From the NCBI GenBank assembly GCA_902494065.1, contig CABURZ010000020.1, forward strand, positions 1 through 18,005: a DNA stretch of 18,005 bases. The letters are read 5' to 3'. Below the pieces are notes generated by a model. The model worked only from the letters and a program-made list of their open reading frames with translations. It was not told the DNA's origin and made no database searches. The DNA comes from an uncultured Sneathia sp. Its GTDB lineage: Bacteria > Fusobacteriota > Fusobacteriia > Fusobacteriales > Leptotrichiaceae. Shown here in pieces: positions 1 to 7,864 of this stretch; positions within the stretch are counted from its first letter, which is position 1; the number at the start of each line of letters is the position of its first letter. Made by a program: the position numbers and the translations under genes.

Positions 1-1421
1 AAATATCTTCTGTTATATCTATAATTGTTGGAGTGGTTATAGGTATAATTATAGTATATTATGAAAAAGTTTCTAATATTGTTATATCTTTAATAAATGT
101 AATTTATACAATACCAGCAATAGCAATGTTAGGTGCATTAATACCATTTACAGGTATAGGAAATAAAACAGCGATAATTTCATTGATACTCTATTCATTA
201 TTACCTATAGTTAGAAGTACATATATTAGCATAAAAAGTATTGATAAAAATATTTTAGAGGCAAGCCTAGCTATGGGAAGCACAAAAATGCAAATATTAA
301 TGAAAATAAAGTTACCATTAGCATTTCCATTGATATTTTCTGCTATAAAAAATATGGTAGTAATGAATATAGCTTTAACTAGTATAGCTTCATTTGTTGG
401 AGCAGGAGGACTGGGGGTTGCAATTTATAGAGGTATTACAACTAATAACATAAATTTAATTATGTGTGGTAGCATACTAACTGCAGGGTTAGCTTTAATT
501 ACAGATTTTTTATTATCTATTATAGAAAAATATAAAATTGAAATTAAAAGTGTACTTGTTATAGGGGTATCATTATTGATTTGTATATATATTTTTACAT
601 TTGAAATTAAAAAACCTAGTATAAATATTGCGTCTAAACCAACAACTGAAGGATATATTTTAACTGAAATTGTATCACAAGAAATAGAAAATAAATTGGG
701 TATAAAAGTTAATATTACGCATGGAGTTGGTGGAGGAACAACTAATATACACAAAGGAATGTTAAATAAAGATTTTGATATATATGCAGAGTATACAGGG
801 ACGGCTTGGCAAGTAGTATTAAAAGAAGAAAGTAAGTATACTGATGACAAATTTGATATTTTAAAATCTAAGTATAAAGAAAGGTATAATTTTAATTGGA
901 TGACAAATTTTGGATTTAATAATACGTATGGATTAGCAATTAGGACACAAGTTGCACAAAAATTTGGGATAAAAACATATAGTGATTTAGCCAAATTTAA
1001 AAACCTTTTTGTATTTGGTGCAGAATATGACTTTTTTGAAAGAGAAGACGGATTTAATCCATTAAAAAAAGAATATGATTTTGAGTTTAAGAAGGTTATT
1101 GATATGGATAATGGACTAAAGTATAGAGCATTATTTAATTCCACTGTAGATGTTATAACGGTGTTTACCACAGATGGGCAAATACAAGATCCTAATTTAA
1201 CGGTATTAAAAGATGATAGAAAATTTTATCCAACTTATAGAGCAGGCCTTGTTGTAAGAGGAGATATTTTAAATAAATATCCTAAATTAGAAAAAGTTTT
1301 AAATAATTTAGAAGGTAAAATAGACGAAAAGACTATGGCAAGCCTAAATTATATGGTAGAAAAAAAATTTATGACTGCTAGTGAAGTTGCTAAAAAGTTT
1401 TTAGTTGAGGTAAATAAATGA
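1..1421 (+). CDS. Osmolyte ABC transporter permease fused to substrate-binding domain (OpuC/OpuB type), 5' partial
   Basis: Membrane permease joined to its own substrate-binding protein, for import of glycine betaine, carnitine, choline or a similar quaternary amine. The frame is open to the left edge, so the start codon lies outside the window; the GTG at 33 is internal. The first ~180 visible residues are hydrophobic membrane segments carrying a BPD-permease EAA loop (EASLAMGSTKMQILMKIKLP). After a last membrane span (about 545-600) comes an OpuAC-like binding domain with ASKPTTEGYILTE near its start, a GVGGGTTN stretch, DIYAEYTGTAW, and DGQIQDPNLTVLKDD near the C-terminus. These are typical of the glycine betaine/choline family. 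Such permease-binding protein fusions are well known in Firmicutes and Fusobacteria. Its stop overlaps the ATPase start (ATGA), so the two are translationally coupled. The exact substrate cannot be read from sequence. Confidence 0.9.
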   Translation, partial: ISSVISIIVGVVIGIIIVYYEKVSNIVISLINVIYTIPAIAMLGALIPFTGIGNKTAIISLILYSLLPIVRSTYISIKSIDKNILEASLAMGSTKMQILMKIKLPLAFPLIFSAIKNMVVMNIALTSIASFVGAGGLGVAIYRGITTNNINLIMCGSILTAGLALITDFLLSIIEKYKIEIKSVLVIGVSLLICIYIFTFEIKKPSINIASKPTTEGYILTEIVSQEIENKLGIKVNITHGVGGGTTNIHKGMLNKDFDIYAEYTGTAWQVVLKEESKYTDDKFDILKSKYKERYNFNWMTNFGFNNTYGLAIRTQVAQKFGIKTYSDLAKFKNLFVFGAEYDFFEREDGFNPLKKEYDFEFKKVIDMDNGLKYRALFNSTVDVITVFTTDGQIQDPNLTVLKDDRKFYPTYRAGLVVRGDILNKYPKLEKVLNNLEGKIDEKTMASLNYMVEKKFMTASEVAKKFLVEVNK

Positions 1422-2140
1422 TAGAATTTAAAAATGTTACAAAGATGTATTTTGGTAAAAAAGTTTTAGATAATATTTCATTTAGTATAAATGATGGAGA
1501 TTTTTTGTGTATAGTAGGAAGTTCAGGTAGTGGTAAAACTACTTTAATGAAAATGATAAATGGTCTTGTAAGCCCAGATGTAGGGACAGTTTATATAGAC
1601 AAAAAAGAAATTAAAAATGAAAATTTAACCATACTTAGAAGGAAAATAGGATATGCATTGCAAGGTAATTGTTTATTCCCTCATATGACTGTAGAAGAAA
1701 ATATAGGATATGTTTTAAATTTAGAAAAAAATAAACAGTGTGATATAGAAGAAAAAGTAAATGAAATGTTAGATTTAGTTAAACTAGATAGAAAAATAAA
1801 ATACCTACATCCAAAAAGTTTATCTGGAGGACAGCAACAAAGAGTTGGAATTGCCCGAGCTTATGCAAATTCTCCTAAAATATTGCTTATGGATGAACCT
1901 TTTGGAGCAGTGGATTCTATAACAAGGTATAAGCTACAAAATGAATTAAAAGAAATACATAAAAAAACTAAATGTACGATAGTGTTTATAACTCATGATA
2001 TTGCAGAGGCTTTTAAACTTTCAACGCATATTTTAGTTATTAATTTAGGAAAAATAGAACAAATAGGAACAAAAGATGAAGTTAGGGATTTTCCTAAAAC
2101 ACAGTTCGTAAAAGATTTAATTGAAATGGCAAAATATTAA
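1418..2140 (+). CDS. Osmolyte ABC transporter ATP-binding protein (OpuCA/ProV-like, short form)
   Basis: Cytoplasmic ATPase that powers the permease-binding protein fusion encoded just upstream. All ABC motifs are present in 240 aa: Walker A GSSGSGKTT (34-42), Q-loop Gln82, signature LSGGQQQR (135-142), Walker B ILLMDEP (155-161), D-loop AVD (164-166) and H-loop His193. The nucleotide-binding domain resembles ProV/OpuCA. However, the protein ends right after it and lacks the C-terminal tandem CBS domains (about 130-150 residues) that many OpuCA/OpuAA proteins use for ionic-strength or c-di-AMP control. Either this is a short family branch or osmotic control lies elsewhere. The start is an ATG in a 4-base ATGA overlap with the preceding stop. 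A hairpin terminator directly follows the stop. Confidence 0.92.
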   Translation: MIEFKNVTKMYFGKKVLDNISFSINDGDFLCIVGSSGSGKTTLMKMINGLVSPDVGTVYIDKKEIKNENLTILRRKIGYALQGNCLFPHMTVEENIGYVLNLEKNKQCDIEEKVNEMLDLVKLDRKIKYLHPKSLSGGQQQRVGIARAYANSPKILLMDEPFGAVDSITRYKLQNELKEIHKKTKCTIVFITHDIAEAFKLSTHILVINLGKIEQIGTKDEVRDFPKTQFVKDLIEMAKY

Positions 2141-2166
2141 AAGCTAGATATGAATATCTAGCTTTT
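2139..2166 (+). terminator. Rho-independent terminator after osmolyte transporter operon
   Basis: A perfect 12-bp inverted repeat, AAAAGCTAGATA / TATCTAGCTTTT, with a TGAA tetraloop. It begins at the last bases of the ATPase stop codon. The U-tract is modest (CTTTTGATTTT). It separates the transporter operon from the glmS transcript. Confidence 0.8.
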
Positions 2167-2178
2167 GATTTTAAATTT

Positions 2179-2187
2179 TGATATAAT
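2179..2187 (+). promoter_or_regulatory. Extended -10 promoter for glmS leader
   Basis: TG-A-TATAAT is a consensus extended -10 element (TG at 2179-2180, TATAAT at 2182-2187). No good -35 hexamer lies 16-18 bp upstream, which fits extended -10 promoters. Transcription would start near 2194, leaving a leader of about 175 nt that contains the whole glmS ribozyme. Confidence 0.6.
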
Positions 2188-2224
2188 ATACAAGGATTGA
2201 TTAAGATACTAAAAAAAGAATTTT

Positions 2225-2340
2225 TTCTTTTAGCGCCTGAACTAATAAGTTGACGAGGACAAAGTTATCGAATTTTCGGCGGATGCTTTGCGGAAGGTCT
2301 ATTCCGATAGGACTACATGAAAAGTGTATACATAGACATC
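2225..2340 (+). ncRNA. glmS ribozyme-riboswitch (GlcN6P-activated self-cleaving RNA)
   Basis: The leader of glmS contains the conserved glmS ribozyme core in order: AGCGCCTGAACT (from 2232), AGTTGACGAGG (about 2248-2258), TTATCGA, and TCGGCGGATG (from about 2276). The short P1 hairpin is AACT-aata-AGTT. A later hairpin-forming GGTCTAT...ATAGGACT segment and an ACATGAAAAGTGT segment correspond to the P3/P4 region. In this family glucosamine-6-phosphate acts as a cofactor for cleavage just 5' of the G in A|GCGCC, here between 2232 and 2233, which destabilises the mRNA and lowers GlmS synthesis. Its position directly before glmS, ending about 20 nt ahead of the Shine-Dalgarno, is exactly as expected. 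The 3' boundary is approximate. Confidence 0.95.
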
Positions 2341-2370
2341 AATCCTAAAATATATTTAAGGAGGAAAACT

Positions 2371-4131
2371 ATGTGTGGAATAGTTGGTTATTTTGGCGAT
2401 AAAAAAGCAAGCCAAATAATTTTAGATGGATTAGCAAAATTAGAATATAGAGGGTATGACTCTTCTGGATTAGCAATATTAAATGAAAATGGTGTAGAAT
2501 GTAGAAAATATAAAGGAAAGCTTGCAAATTTGAAAAAAAGTATTGATGAATCTGATATATTAGGTAATATAGGTATAGGTCACACACGTTGGGCAACACA
2601 TGGAAGTCCTAGTGATATAAATTCACATCCACAATTTGATACAAATAAGAATATATTTGTAGTTCATAATGGAATAATTGAAAATTATAGAGATCTGAAA
2701 AAAGAACTAGAAGAAGATGGAGTTAAATTTATATCTTCAACAGATACTGAAGTTATAGCTCAATTGATTAGTAAATATTATTTAGATGATTTAAAAAAAG
2801 CTGTGGAAAAGGCTGTATCTAGATTAAGAGGAAGCTATGCATTAGCTATAATTTGCAAGGATAAAAAAGAATTAATAGCTGTAAGAAACGAATCACCATT
2901 AATTTTAGGAATAGGTAATGGAGAATATTTTTTAGCATCTGATATACCAGCAATACTTAATTATACACGTAAGGTTGTATATCTTGAAAATGGTAATTTA
3001 GTTCACATAAAAAATGGAAACTATGAAATTTTTGATAAAAATGGAAATAAAATACACTTAGATATAGATGAAATTAAATGGGATATTAGCGTTAGTGAAA
3101 AAGAAGGATATGAATTTTTTATGGAAAAAGAAATTCATGAACAAACTTATGTAGTATCACAAACTATTGAAAAAAGTTTATTAAATTTAGAAAATATACA
3201 TATAGATTTTAATAAAATAGATAAAATATATTTTGTTGCATGTGGAACAGCTTATAACGCAGCTACAATAGGTAAAATGTATTTTGAGGACTTTTTAAAT
3301 AAGCCATGTTATACAGAAATTGCATCTGAATTTAGATATAATAAGCAATTTATAGATGAAAAAACTTTAGTAGTAGTTGTAAGTCAATCAGGTGAAACAG
3401 CTGATACATTGGCAGCTGTAAATTTAGCTAAAAAGCATAATTGTAAGATACTTGCAATAACTAATGTTGTTGGTTCTAGTATAGCAAGGCAATCAGATTA
3501 TGTATTTTATACATTTGCAGGTCCTGAAATAGCTGTTGCATCGACTAAGGCTTATACTACACAAATAATTGCACTATATTTAATAGCAAAATATTTTTCA
3601 AGTAGTGATTATGAAAAAGTTAAATTAGCTTCAATTAAAATATCAAAATATATAGAAGAAGTATTGAAAAAAAGTGAAAGTATAAAAGCAATAGCTAAGG
3701 ATTTAGTAAGTGCAAAAGATATATTTTATTTAGGAAGAGCACAAGACTATTATCTAGCTAATGAAGGGGCATTAAAATTAAAAGAAATATCATATATACA
3801 TGCAGAAAGTTTTGCAGCAGGTGAATTAAAACATGGTACAATAGCATTAATTGAAAAGAATACACCAGTTATTGCACTTTTAACTTGTGAGCCTTTATAT
3901 GAGAAAATGATTTCAAATATACAGGAAGTAAAATCAAGAGGAGCTAAAGTAATTACAATAACTAATAATGAAAAATATGATGCTTCTGTTATAATTCCCA
4001 AAATTGATAAATATTTAAGTCCTATACTAGCGGTAATACCATTACAGTTATTAGCATATTATGTTGCATATTTTAAGGGGTATGATGTAGATAAACCAAG
4101 AAATCTTGCAAAGTCAGTTACGGTGGAATAG
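2371..4131 (+). CDS. glmS: Glutamine--fructose-6-phosphate aminotransferase (isomerizing)
   Basis: Makes glucosamine-6-phosphate from fructose-6-P and glutamine, the first committed step to UDP-GlcNAc for the cell envelope. The chosen start is the ATG at 2371, not the in-frame ATG at 2317. It has a strong AAGGAGG Shine-Dalgarno (2358-2364) and gives MCGIVGYFG, placing the catalytic Cys at position 2, where it must become N-terminal after Met removal. The upstream ATG lies inside the ribozyme. The product is 586 aa: N-terminal class II glutaminase (about 1-215, with YRGYDSSG and GHTRWATHG), then two SIS isomerase domains (CGTAYNA and VSQSGETADTL in the first; ALKLKEISYIHAESF and ELKHG in the second), ending in the typical PRNLAKSVTVE tail. 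The stop overlaps the ung start. Expression is expected to be repressed by its own product through the ribozyme. Confidence 0.98.
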   Translation: MCGIVGYFGDKKASQIILDGLAKLEYRGYDSSGLAILNENGVECRKYKGKLANLKKSIDESDILGNIGIGHTRWATHGSPSDINSHPQFDTNKNIFVVHNGIIENYRDLKKELEEDGVKFISSTDTEVIAQLISKYYLDDLKKAVEKAVSRLRGSYALAIICKDKKELIAVRNESPLILGIGNGEYFLASDIPAILNYTRKVVYLENGNLVHIKNGNYEIFDKNGNKIHLDIDEIKWDISVSEKEGYEFFMEKEIHEQTYVVSQTIEKSLLNLENIHIDFNKIDKIYFVACGTAYNAATIGKMYFEDFLNKPCYTEIASEFRYNKQFIDEKTLVVVVSQSGETADTLAAVNLAKKHNCKILAITNVVGSSIARQSDYVFYTFAGPEIAVASTKAYTTQIIALYLIAKYFSSSDYEKVKLASIKISKYIEEVLKKSESIKAIAKDLVSAKDIFYLGRAQDYYLANEGALKLKEISYIHAESFAAGELKHGTIALIEKNTPVIALLTCEPLYEKMISNIQEVKSRGAKVITITNNEKYDASVIIPKIDKYLSPILAVIPLQLLAYYVAYFKGYDVDKPRNLAKSVTVE

Positions 4132-4778
4132 TGAAGTGGAAAGAAGTATTAAAGGAAGAGTTTAAAAAAGAATATTTTTTTAAATTAAAAGAATTTTTGG
4201 AAAAAGAATATAGTAATAAAACTGTTTTTCCTAAAAGAGAAAATATATTTAGAGCATTTAAACTAACTGAATATGATAAAGTTAAAGTTGTTATATTAGG
4301 ACAAGACCCATATCATGATGTAAATCAGGCAAATGGGTTAGCTTTTTCCGTTAATGAAGGTGTTAAATTGCCACCTTCATTAGTTAATATTTATAAGGAA
4401 ATTACAAATGAATATGGCGGTGTAATTCCAAAAAATGGAGATTTAGAAAGTTGGGCAAATCAAGGTGTATTATTACTTAATACTGTACTAACTGTTAGAG
4501 CTCATATGCCAAATTCGCATAAAAATAAAGGCTGGGAAACTTTCACAGATGAAGTTATCCGTAAATTAAATGATAAAAGTAAGCCTATAGTATTTTTGCT
4601 ATGGGGTAATAATGCAAAAAGCAAAAAAAGTTTAATAGATACAAATAAGCACTATGTGTTAGAAAGTGTACATCCAAGTCCACTATCATCACATAGAGGT
4701 TTTTTTGGCTGTAATCATTTTATAAAAGTAAATGAAATATTAAATTATTTGAATGAGGGAGAAATAAAATGGATATAG
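4131..4778 (+). CDS. ung: Uracil-DNA glycosylase, family 1
   Basis: Removes uracil from DNA as the first step of base-excision repair. The 215-aa protein is normal length and carries all family-1 motifs: GQDPYH (57-62, catalytic Asp59), the LLLNTVLTVR stretch, VFLLWGNNAKSK, and HPSPLSSHRGFFGCNHF with catalytic His181 and the DNA-intercalating loop. The start is a GTG whose G is the last base of the glmS stop (TAGTG). The local Shine-Dalgarno (GGTGGAA) is only moderate, so translation probably depends on coupling to glmS. Its 3' end overlaps murE by 10 bases. A DNA repair gene inside an envelope-precursor operon is functionally unrelated to its neighbours and may simply be co-transcribed. Confidence 0.97.
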   Translation: MKWKEVLKEEFKKEYFFKLKEFLEKEYSNKTVFPKRENIFRAFKLTEYDKVKVVILGQDPYHDVNQANGLAFSVNEGVKLPPSLVNIYKEITNEYGGVIPKNGDLESWANQGVLLLNTVLTVRAHMPNSHKNKGWETFTDEVIRKLNDKSKPIVFLLWGNNAKSKKSLIDTNKHYVLESVHPSPLSSHRGFFGCNHFIKVNEILNYLNEGEIKWI

Positions 4779-6211
4779 AAAAAATTTTTTCTAATTTAGA
4801 CTGCAAAGTTTTACAAAAAGGAGAATCTTTTGAATTTAGTTCAATAGAATATGACTCAAGGAAAATAGAAAAAGGGGATATATTTGTCGCTATGAAAGGG
4901 TTTAGTACAGATGGTAATAAATATATAGATTCTGCTATACAAAAAGGGGCAATTTGCATTTTAACTGATGAGAAAAATCATGATGTATCAAAATATCCTA
5001 GCGTTAGTTTTTACTATATCAAAGATTTAAGAGCTCATTTAGGTGTAATTTGTGCAAGACTTTATGACCATCCAGAAGAAAAATTAACTATAATAGGTGT
5101 AACAGGTACTAATGGAAAAACTACAAGTACATATATATTAGAAAATGTATTGGAAAACAGTTCAAGAATAGGTACAACAAATTATAGAGTTAAAGATAAA
5201 ATATATACTGCTCATAATACAACACCAGAATCATTAGATTTGATTAAGTTAATGGATGAGAGTGTAAAAAAAGGAGTAGAATATTTTTTGATGGAGGTTA
5301 GTTCACACGCATTAGCATTAGGTAGAGTAGACATGTTGAAATTTGACGGGGCTATATTTACAAATCTAACTCAAGATCATCTAGATTATCATAAGACTTT
5401 TGAAAATTACTTTAAAGCAAAATGCCATTTGATAGATTTATTAAAAGAAAATGCTAAAATTAGCTTAAATGTTGATGATAAATATATTAAAACTATAACT
5501 TCAAAAAAGGTTAATACATTTGGAATACATAATGGGGATATACGTGGAAAAGTAATAAATTATACTACAAGTGGTATGAATGTACAAATTAGTGTAAATG
5601 GGGTAGAAAAGCAATTTCACACTAAATTAATAGGAGAATATAACCTATATAATATATTAGGTGTGATTTCTGTCTTAGTTAATTTAAAAGTAGATTTAGA
5701 TTATATTATACAAAAAATTTCAGTAATGGATTGTGTTGTTGGGAGATTTGAGTTAATACCTAATAATATAGGTTCAAGAATAGTAGTAGATTATGCACAT
5801 ACACCAGATGGATTAGAAAATGTTCTAAAAACTTTAAAATCAATTACTGATAAAAAAGTTTATTGTTTATTTGGGGCAGGAGGTAATAGAGATAAGACAA
5901 AAAGACCTATAATGGCAAAGGTTGCTTCTAAATATTCAGATTTTATTATCCTAACCTCAGATAATCCAAGAATGGAAGATCCCTCTAGTATTTTAGATGA
6001 TATTGAAAAAGGCTTAATAGAAGTGAATTATACAAAATATATAAAAATTGAAAAAAGAGAGGAAGCTATCAAAAAAGCTATATCACTATTAAAAGAAGGA
6101 GATGGATTGATGATAGCAGGTAAAGGCCATGAAACATATCAAATAATAGGTAATGTAACTAGATATTTTTCAGATCAAGAAGAAGTCAAAAAATGTTTAC
6201 AAAAAATATAA
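4769..6211 (+). CDS. murE: UDP-N-acetylmuramoyl-tripeptide synthetase, DNPR-type
   Basis: Mur ligase that adds the third, diamino residue to UDP-MurNAc-L-Ala-D-Glu in the cytoplasm. Its 480 aa match the family. The N-terminal substrate domain is followed by the ATP loop GVTGTNGKTTS (about 109-119), VSSHAL, the TNLTQDHLDYH segment, and the C-terminal VDYAHTPDGLENVL and GAGGNRDKTKRP motifs. The specificity motif is DNPRMEDP, with DNPR at 398-401. This Arg-containing form is typical of enzymes accepting meso-diaminopimelate, and is also found where meso-lanthionine is used, as in Fusobacterium nucleatum; lysine-adding enzymes differ here. The ATG start overlaps the end of ung by 10 bases, with GAGGGAG a few bases upstream as Shine-Dalgarno. 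It lies in the glmS transcript, so part of its expression may also fall under ribozyme control. Confidence 0.96.
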   Translation: MDIEKIFSNLDCKVLQKGESFEFSSIEYDSRKIEKGDIFVAMKGFSTDGNKYIDSAIQKGAICILTDEKNHDVSKYPSVSFYYIKDLRAHLGVICARLYDHPEEKLTIIGVTGTNGKTTSTYILENVLENSSRIGTTNYRVKDKIYTAHNTTPESLDLIKLMDESVKKGVEYFLMEVSSHALALGRVDMLKFDGAIFTNLTQDHLDYHKTFENYFKAKCHLIDLLKENAKISLNVDDKYIKTITSKKVNTFGIHNGDIRGKVINYTTSGMNVQISVNGVEKQFHTKLIGEYNLYNILGVISVLVNLKVDLDYIIQKISVMDCVVGRFELIPNNIGSRIVVDYAHTPDGLENVLKTLKSITDKKVYCLFGAGGNRDKTKRPIMAKVASKYSDFIILTSDNPRMEDPSSILDDIEKGLIEVNYTKYIKIEKREEAIKKAISLLKEGDGLMIAGKGHETYQIIGNVTRYFSDQEEVKKCLQKI

Positions 6212-6224
6212 TATATGTTATGAT
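6196..6224 (+). promoter_or_regulatory. Sigma-70-type promoter for the potD-like gene
   Basis: TTTACA (6196-6201) and TATGAT (6219-6224) are separated by exactly 17 bp, each one mismatch from consensus. The -35 lies inside the final codons of murE. A start near 6231 would give a ~24-nt leader carrying the AGGGGG Shine-Dalgarno. This suggests independent expression of the downstream lipoprotein. Confidence 0.55.
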
Positions 6225-6254
6225 AAGCCATAAATAAAAAAGGGGGTTAGATAA

Positions 6255-7304
6255 TTGAAAAAATTTATTAAAGTTTTAATGATTATTTCTTTGTTTTTTG
6301 CAACAATATCATGCAAAAGCAAAAAAAATGTAAATGAGTTAAATATTTACACATGGACTTATTTTATACCTGATGAAATTATTGAAGGTTTTGAAAAAGA
6401 AACAGGTATAAAAGTAAATATTAGCTTTTATGATAACAACGATACACTACTTACTAAACTATTTACAGGAAGTACACAATACGACATAGTATCACCATCA
6501 ACTGATTATGTAGATATTTTAGTAAAAAAAGGACTTTTAGAAAAATTAGATAAATCAAAATTAGGTAAAACTTTTGAAAATTTAGATGCAGATAGATTAA
6601 AATTATACGAATTTTCAAAAGGCTATGACGATGGATTAAATTATTCAATACCATATGGATATTTTGCAACTGGAATAAATGTAAATACAAAAATAGTTGG
6701 AAAAGATTTTCCACACGATCTTTCATTATTTTTAAACGAAAAATATAAGGGATCAATGACTATGCTAGATGATGGTCGTGAAGTAATAGGTATGGTATTA
6801 CAAAATTTAGGATATGAATCAAATTCAAAAAATGAAAAAGAATTAAATGAAGTAAAGGAACTATTAATAAAATATAAGAAAAATTTGGCAAAATTTGACA
6901 GTACAACATTTGGTAAATCTTTAGCTAGTGGGGAATTTGTAGTATCACACGGATATCCAGATGTATTTTATGAAACAAGTGAAGAAGAACAAAAAGATTT
7001 TACTTACTTTCTTCCTAAAGGGGCTATGATGTATATAGATAATATGTCTATTTTAAAATCAGCACCTAATAAAGATAATGCATATAAATTTTTAGAGTAT
7101 TTATACAGACCAGAAAATTATGTTAAAGTATTTGAAAGATTTAGACAAATACCTGTTGTTAAGGGTGTAGAAGAATTAACAAAAATAAAGCCTATTATTA
7201 CAGCAGAAGAAGTGATAAATAATGCTAAATTACCTTTAAGTTTAGATGAAGAAGCAAAAGAAAAGCAAGATAGAATATGGAATGAAGTTAAATTGGCTAA
7301 ATAA
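6255..7304 (+). CDS. potD: Spermidine/putrescine-type extracellular solute-binding lipoprotein (PotD-like)
   Basis: Periplasmic or surface-tethered binding protein for polyamine uptake. The start is a TTG at 6255 with a strong AAAAAGGGGG Shine-Dalgarno 8-10 bases upstream; it gives a clean lipoprotein signal MKKFIKVLMIISLFFATISC with lipid-accepting Cys20. The -3 residue is Thr rather than Leu, a slightly atypical lipobox. The mature part (349 aa total) has PotD hallmarks: LNIYTWTYFIPDEIIEGFEKETGIKVN, STDYVDILVKKGLLEKLDKSKL, IPYGYFATGINV, PKGAMMYIDNMSILKSAPN, and a C-terminal YRPENYVKVFE segment. No potA, potB or potC lies in the window, though potD usually ends a potABCD operon. Ligand preference is not determinable by eye; a related ABC binding protein is possible. 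Confidence 0.9.
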   Translation: MKKFIKVLMIISLFFATISCKSKKNVNELNIYTWTYFIPDEIIEGFEKETGIKVNISFYDNNDTLLTKLFTGSTQYDIVSPSTDYVDILVKKGLLEKLDKSKLGKTFENLDADRLKLYEFSKGYDDGLNYSIPYGYFATGINVNTKIVGKDFPHDLSLFLNEKYKGSMTMLDDGREVIGMVLQNLGYESNSKNEKELNEVKELLIKYKKNLAKFDSTTFGKSLASGEFVVSHGYPDVFYETSEEEQKDFTYFLPKGAMMYIDNMSILKSAPNKDNAYKFLEYLYRPENYVKVFERFRQIPVVKGVEELTKIKPIITAEEVINNAKLPLSLDEEAKEKQDRIWNEVKLAK

Positions 7305-7310
7305 TAACAA

Positions 7311-7340
7311 AAAAAGAATGTAAATTTTACATTCTTTTTT
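7311..7340. terminator. Bidirectional terminator between converging genes
   Basis: Near-perfect inverted repeat AAAAAGAATGTAAA / TTTACATTCTTTTT with A-tract on one side and T-tract on the other, so it works as a U-tailed hairpin on both strands. It lies between the potD-like stop (7304) and the minus-strand stop at 7339-7341, which overlaps the end of the hairpin. Confidence 0.85.
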
Positions 7341-7854
7341 AAAATTCAACAACTTCTAAATATTTAGAATTTAGAAAATCTGTAGGTAATATTATAGGTG
7401 CATTGTAATCTACAATGCTTCCAACAGTTTTTTCAAAAACTTTATATATAAATTGTGAACAAAAAGTTGTGCCCATATCAATATCTGGTGCTATTGGATT
7501 ATAGTTATAGTATTGATATTTGTAAACTTCATTTAAAATCTGTTTTCTTATCTCATCGTTTATTCTTTTATAACGCAGTATTAAAAATTCACGATCTTGA
7601 TCTTTTAAAAATTTATAAGGTTGTTCTCTGAATCCATAAAATAATATGGGAAAATCAACTATTTTATTATCTTCTACAACTAACATACAGTGCCCCCATC
7701 TTTGAACAAATTTTTTGTTTGAGGGTTTGTACATTAATATATCTCCAACTTTTACTACTTTATCTATATTTTCTAACTCACTTGTATTATGCCAGTTAAA
7801 TTTTGCAAAAGAAAATGTTGAAAGAAGTAAAAATAAAATAAATATTTTTTTCAT
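7339..7854 (-). CDS. Secreted permuted papain-like (NlpC/P60, YiiX/YebB-type) cysteine hydrolase
   Basis: Small exported protein (171 aa) with a signal peptide of about 17 residues (LFLLLSTFSFA, then K). The mature part has the order expected of permuted NlpC/P60 enzymes: VKVGDILMY, then RWGHCMLVV with candidate His55, then the nucleophile motif TTFCSQFIYKVF with Cys132. Members of this superfamily hydrolyse amide or ester bonds in cell wall or lipid substrates; the actual substrate here is unknown. The start ATG at 7854 has an AGGTGATG Shine-Dalgarno. Only 10 bases separate it from the upstream pcrA stop, so it is probably co-transcribed with the helicase, although no functional link is evident. 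It ends in the bidirectional hairpin. Confidence 0.75.
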   Translation of the reverse strand: MKKIFILFLLLSTFSFAKFNWHNTSELENIDKVVKVGDILMYKPSNKKFVQRWGHCMLVVEDNKIVDFPILFYGFREQPYKFLKDQDREFLILRYKRINDEIRKQILNEVYKYQYYNYNPIAPDIDMGTTFCSQFIYKVFEKTVGSIVDYNAPIILPTDFLNSKYLEVVEF

Positions 7855-7864
7855 ATATCATCAC

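Noticed and set aside
425..1171. 248-residue open frame on the minus strand opposite the osmolyte permease
   Set aside because: It is a shadow frame: low-complexity hydrophobic translation, no Shine-Dalgarno or family motif, fully covered by a clearly coding plus-strand gene.
2317..2370. Upstream ATG at 2317 as the glmS start
   Set aside because: It lies in the ribozyme, lacks a Shine-Dalgarno and would bury the Cys that must be N-terminal. The ATG at 2371 has AAGGAGG and gives MCGIVG.
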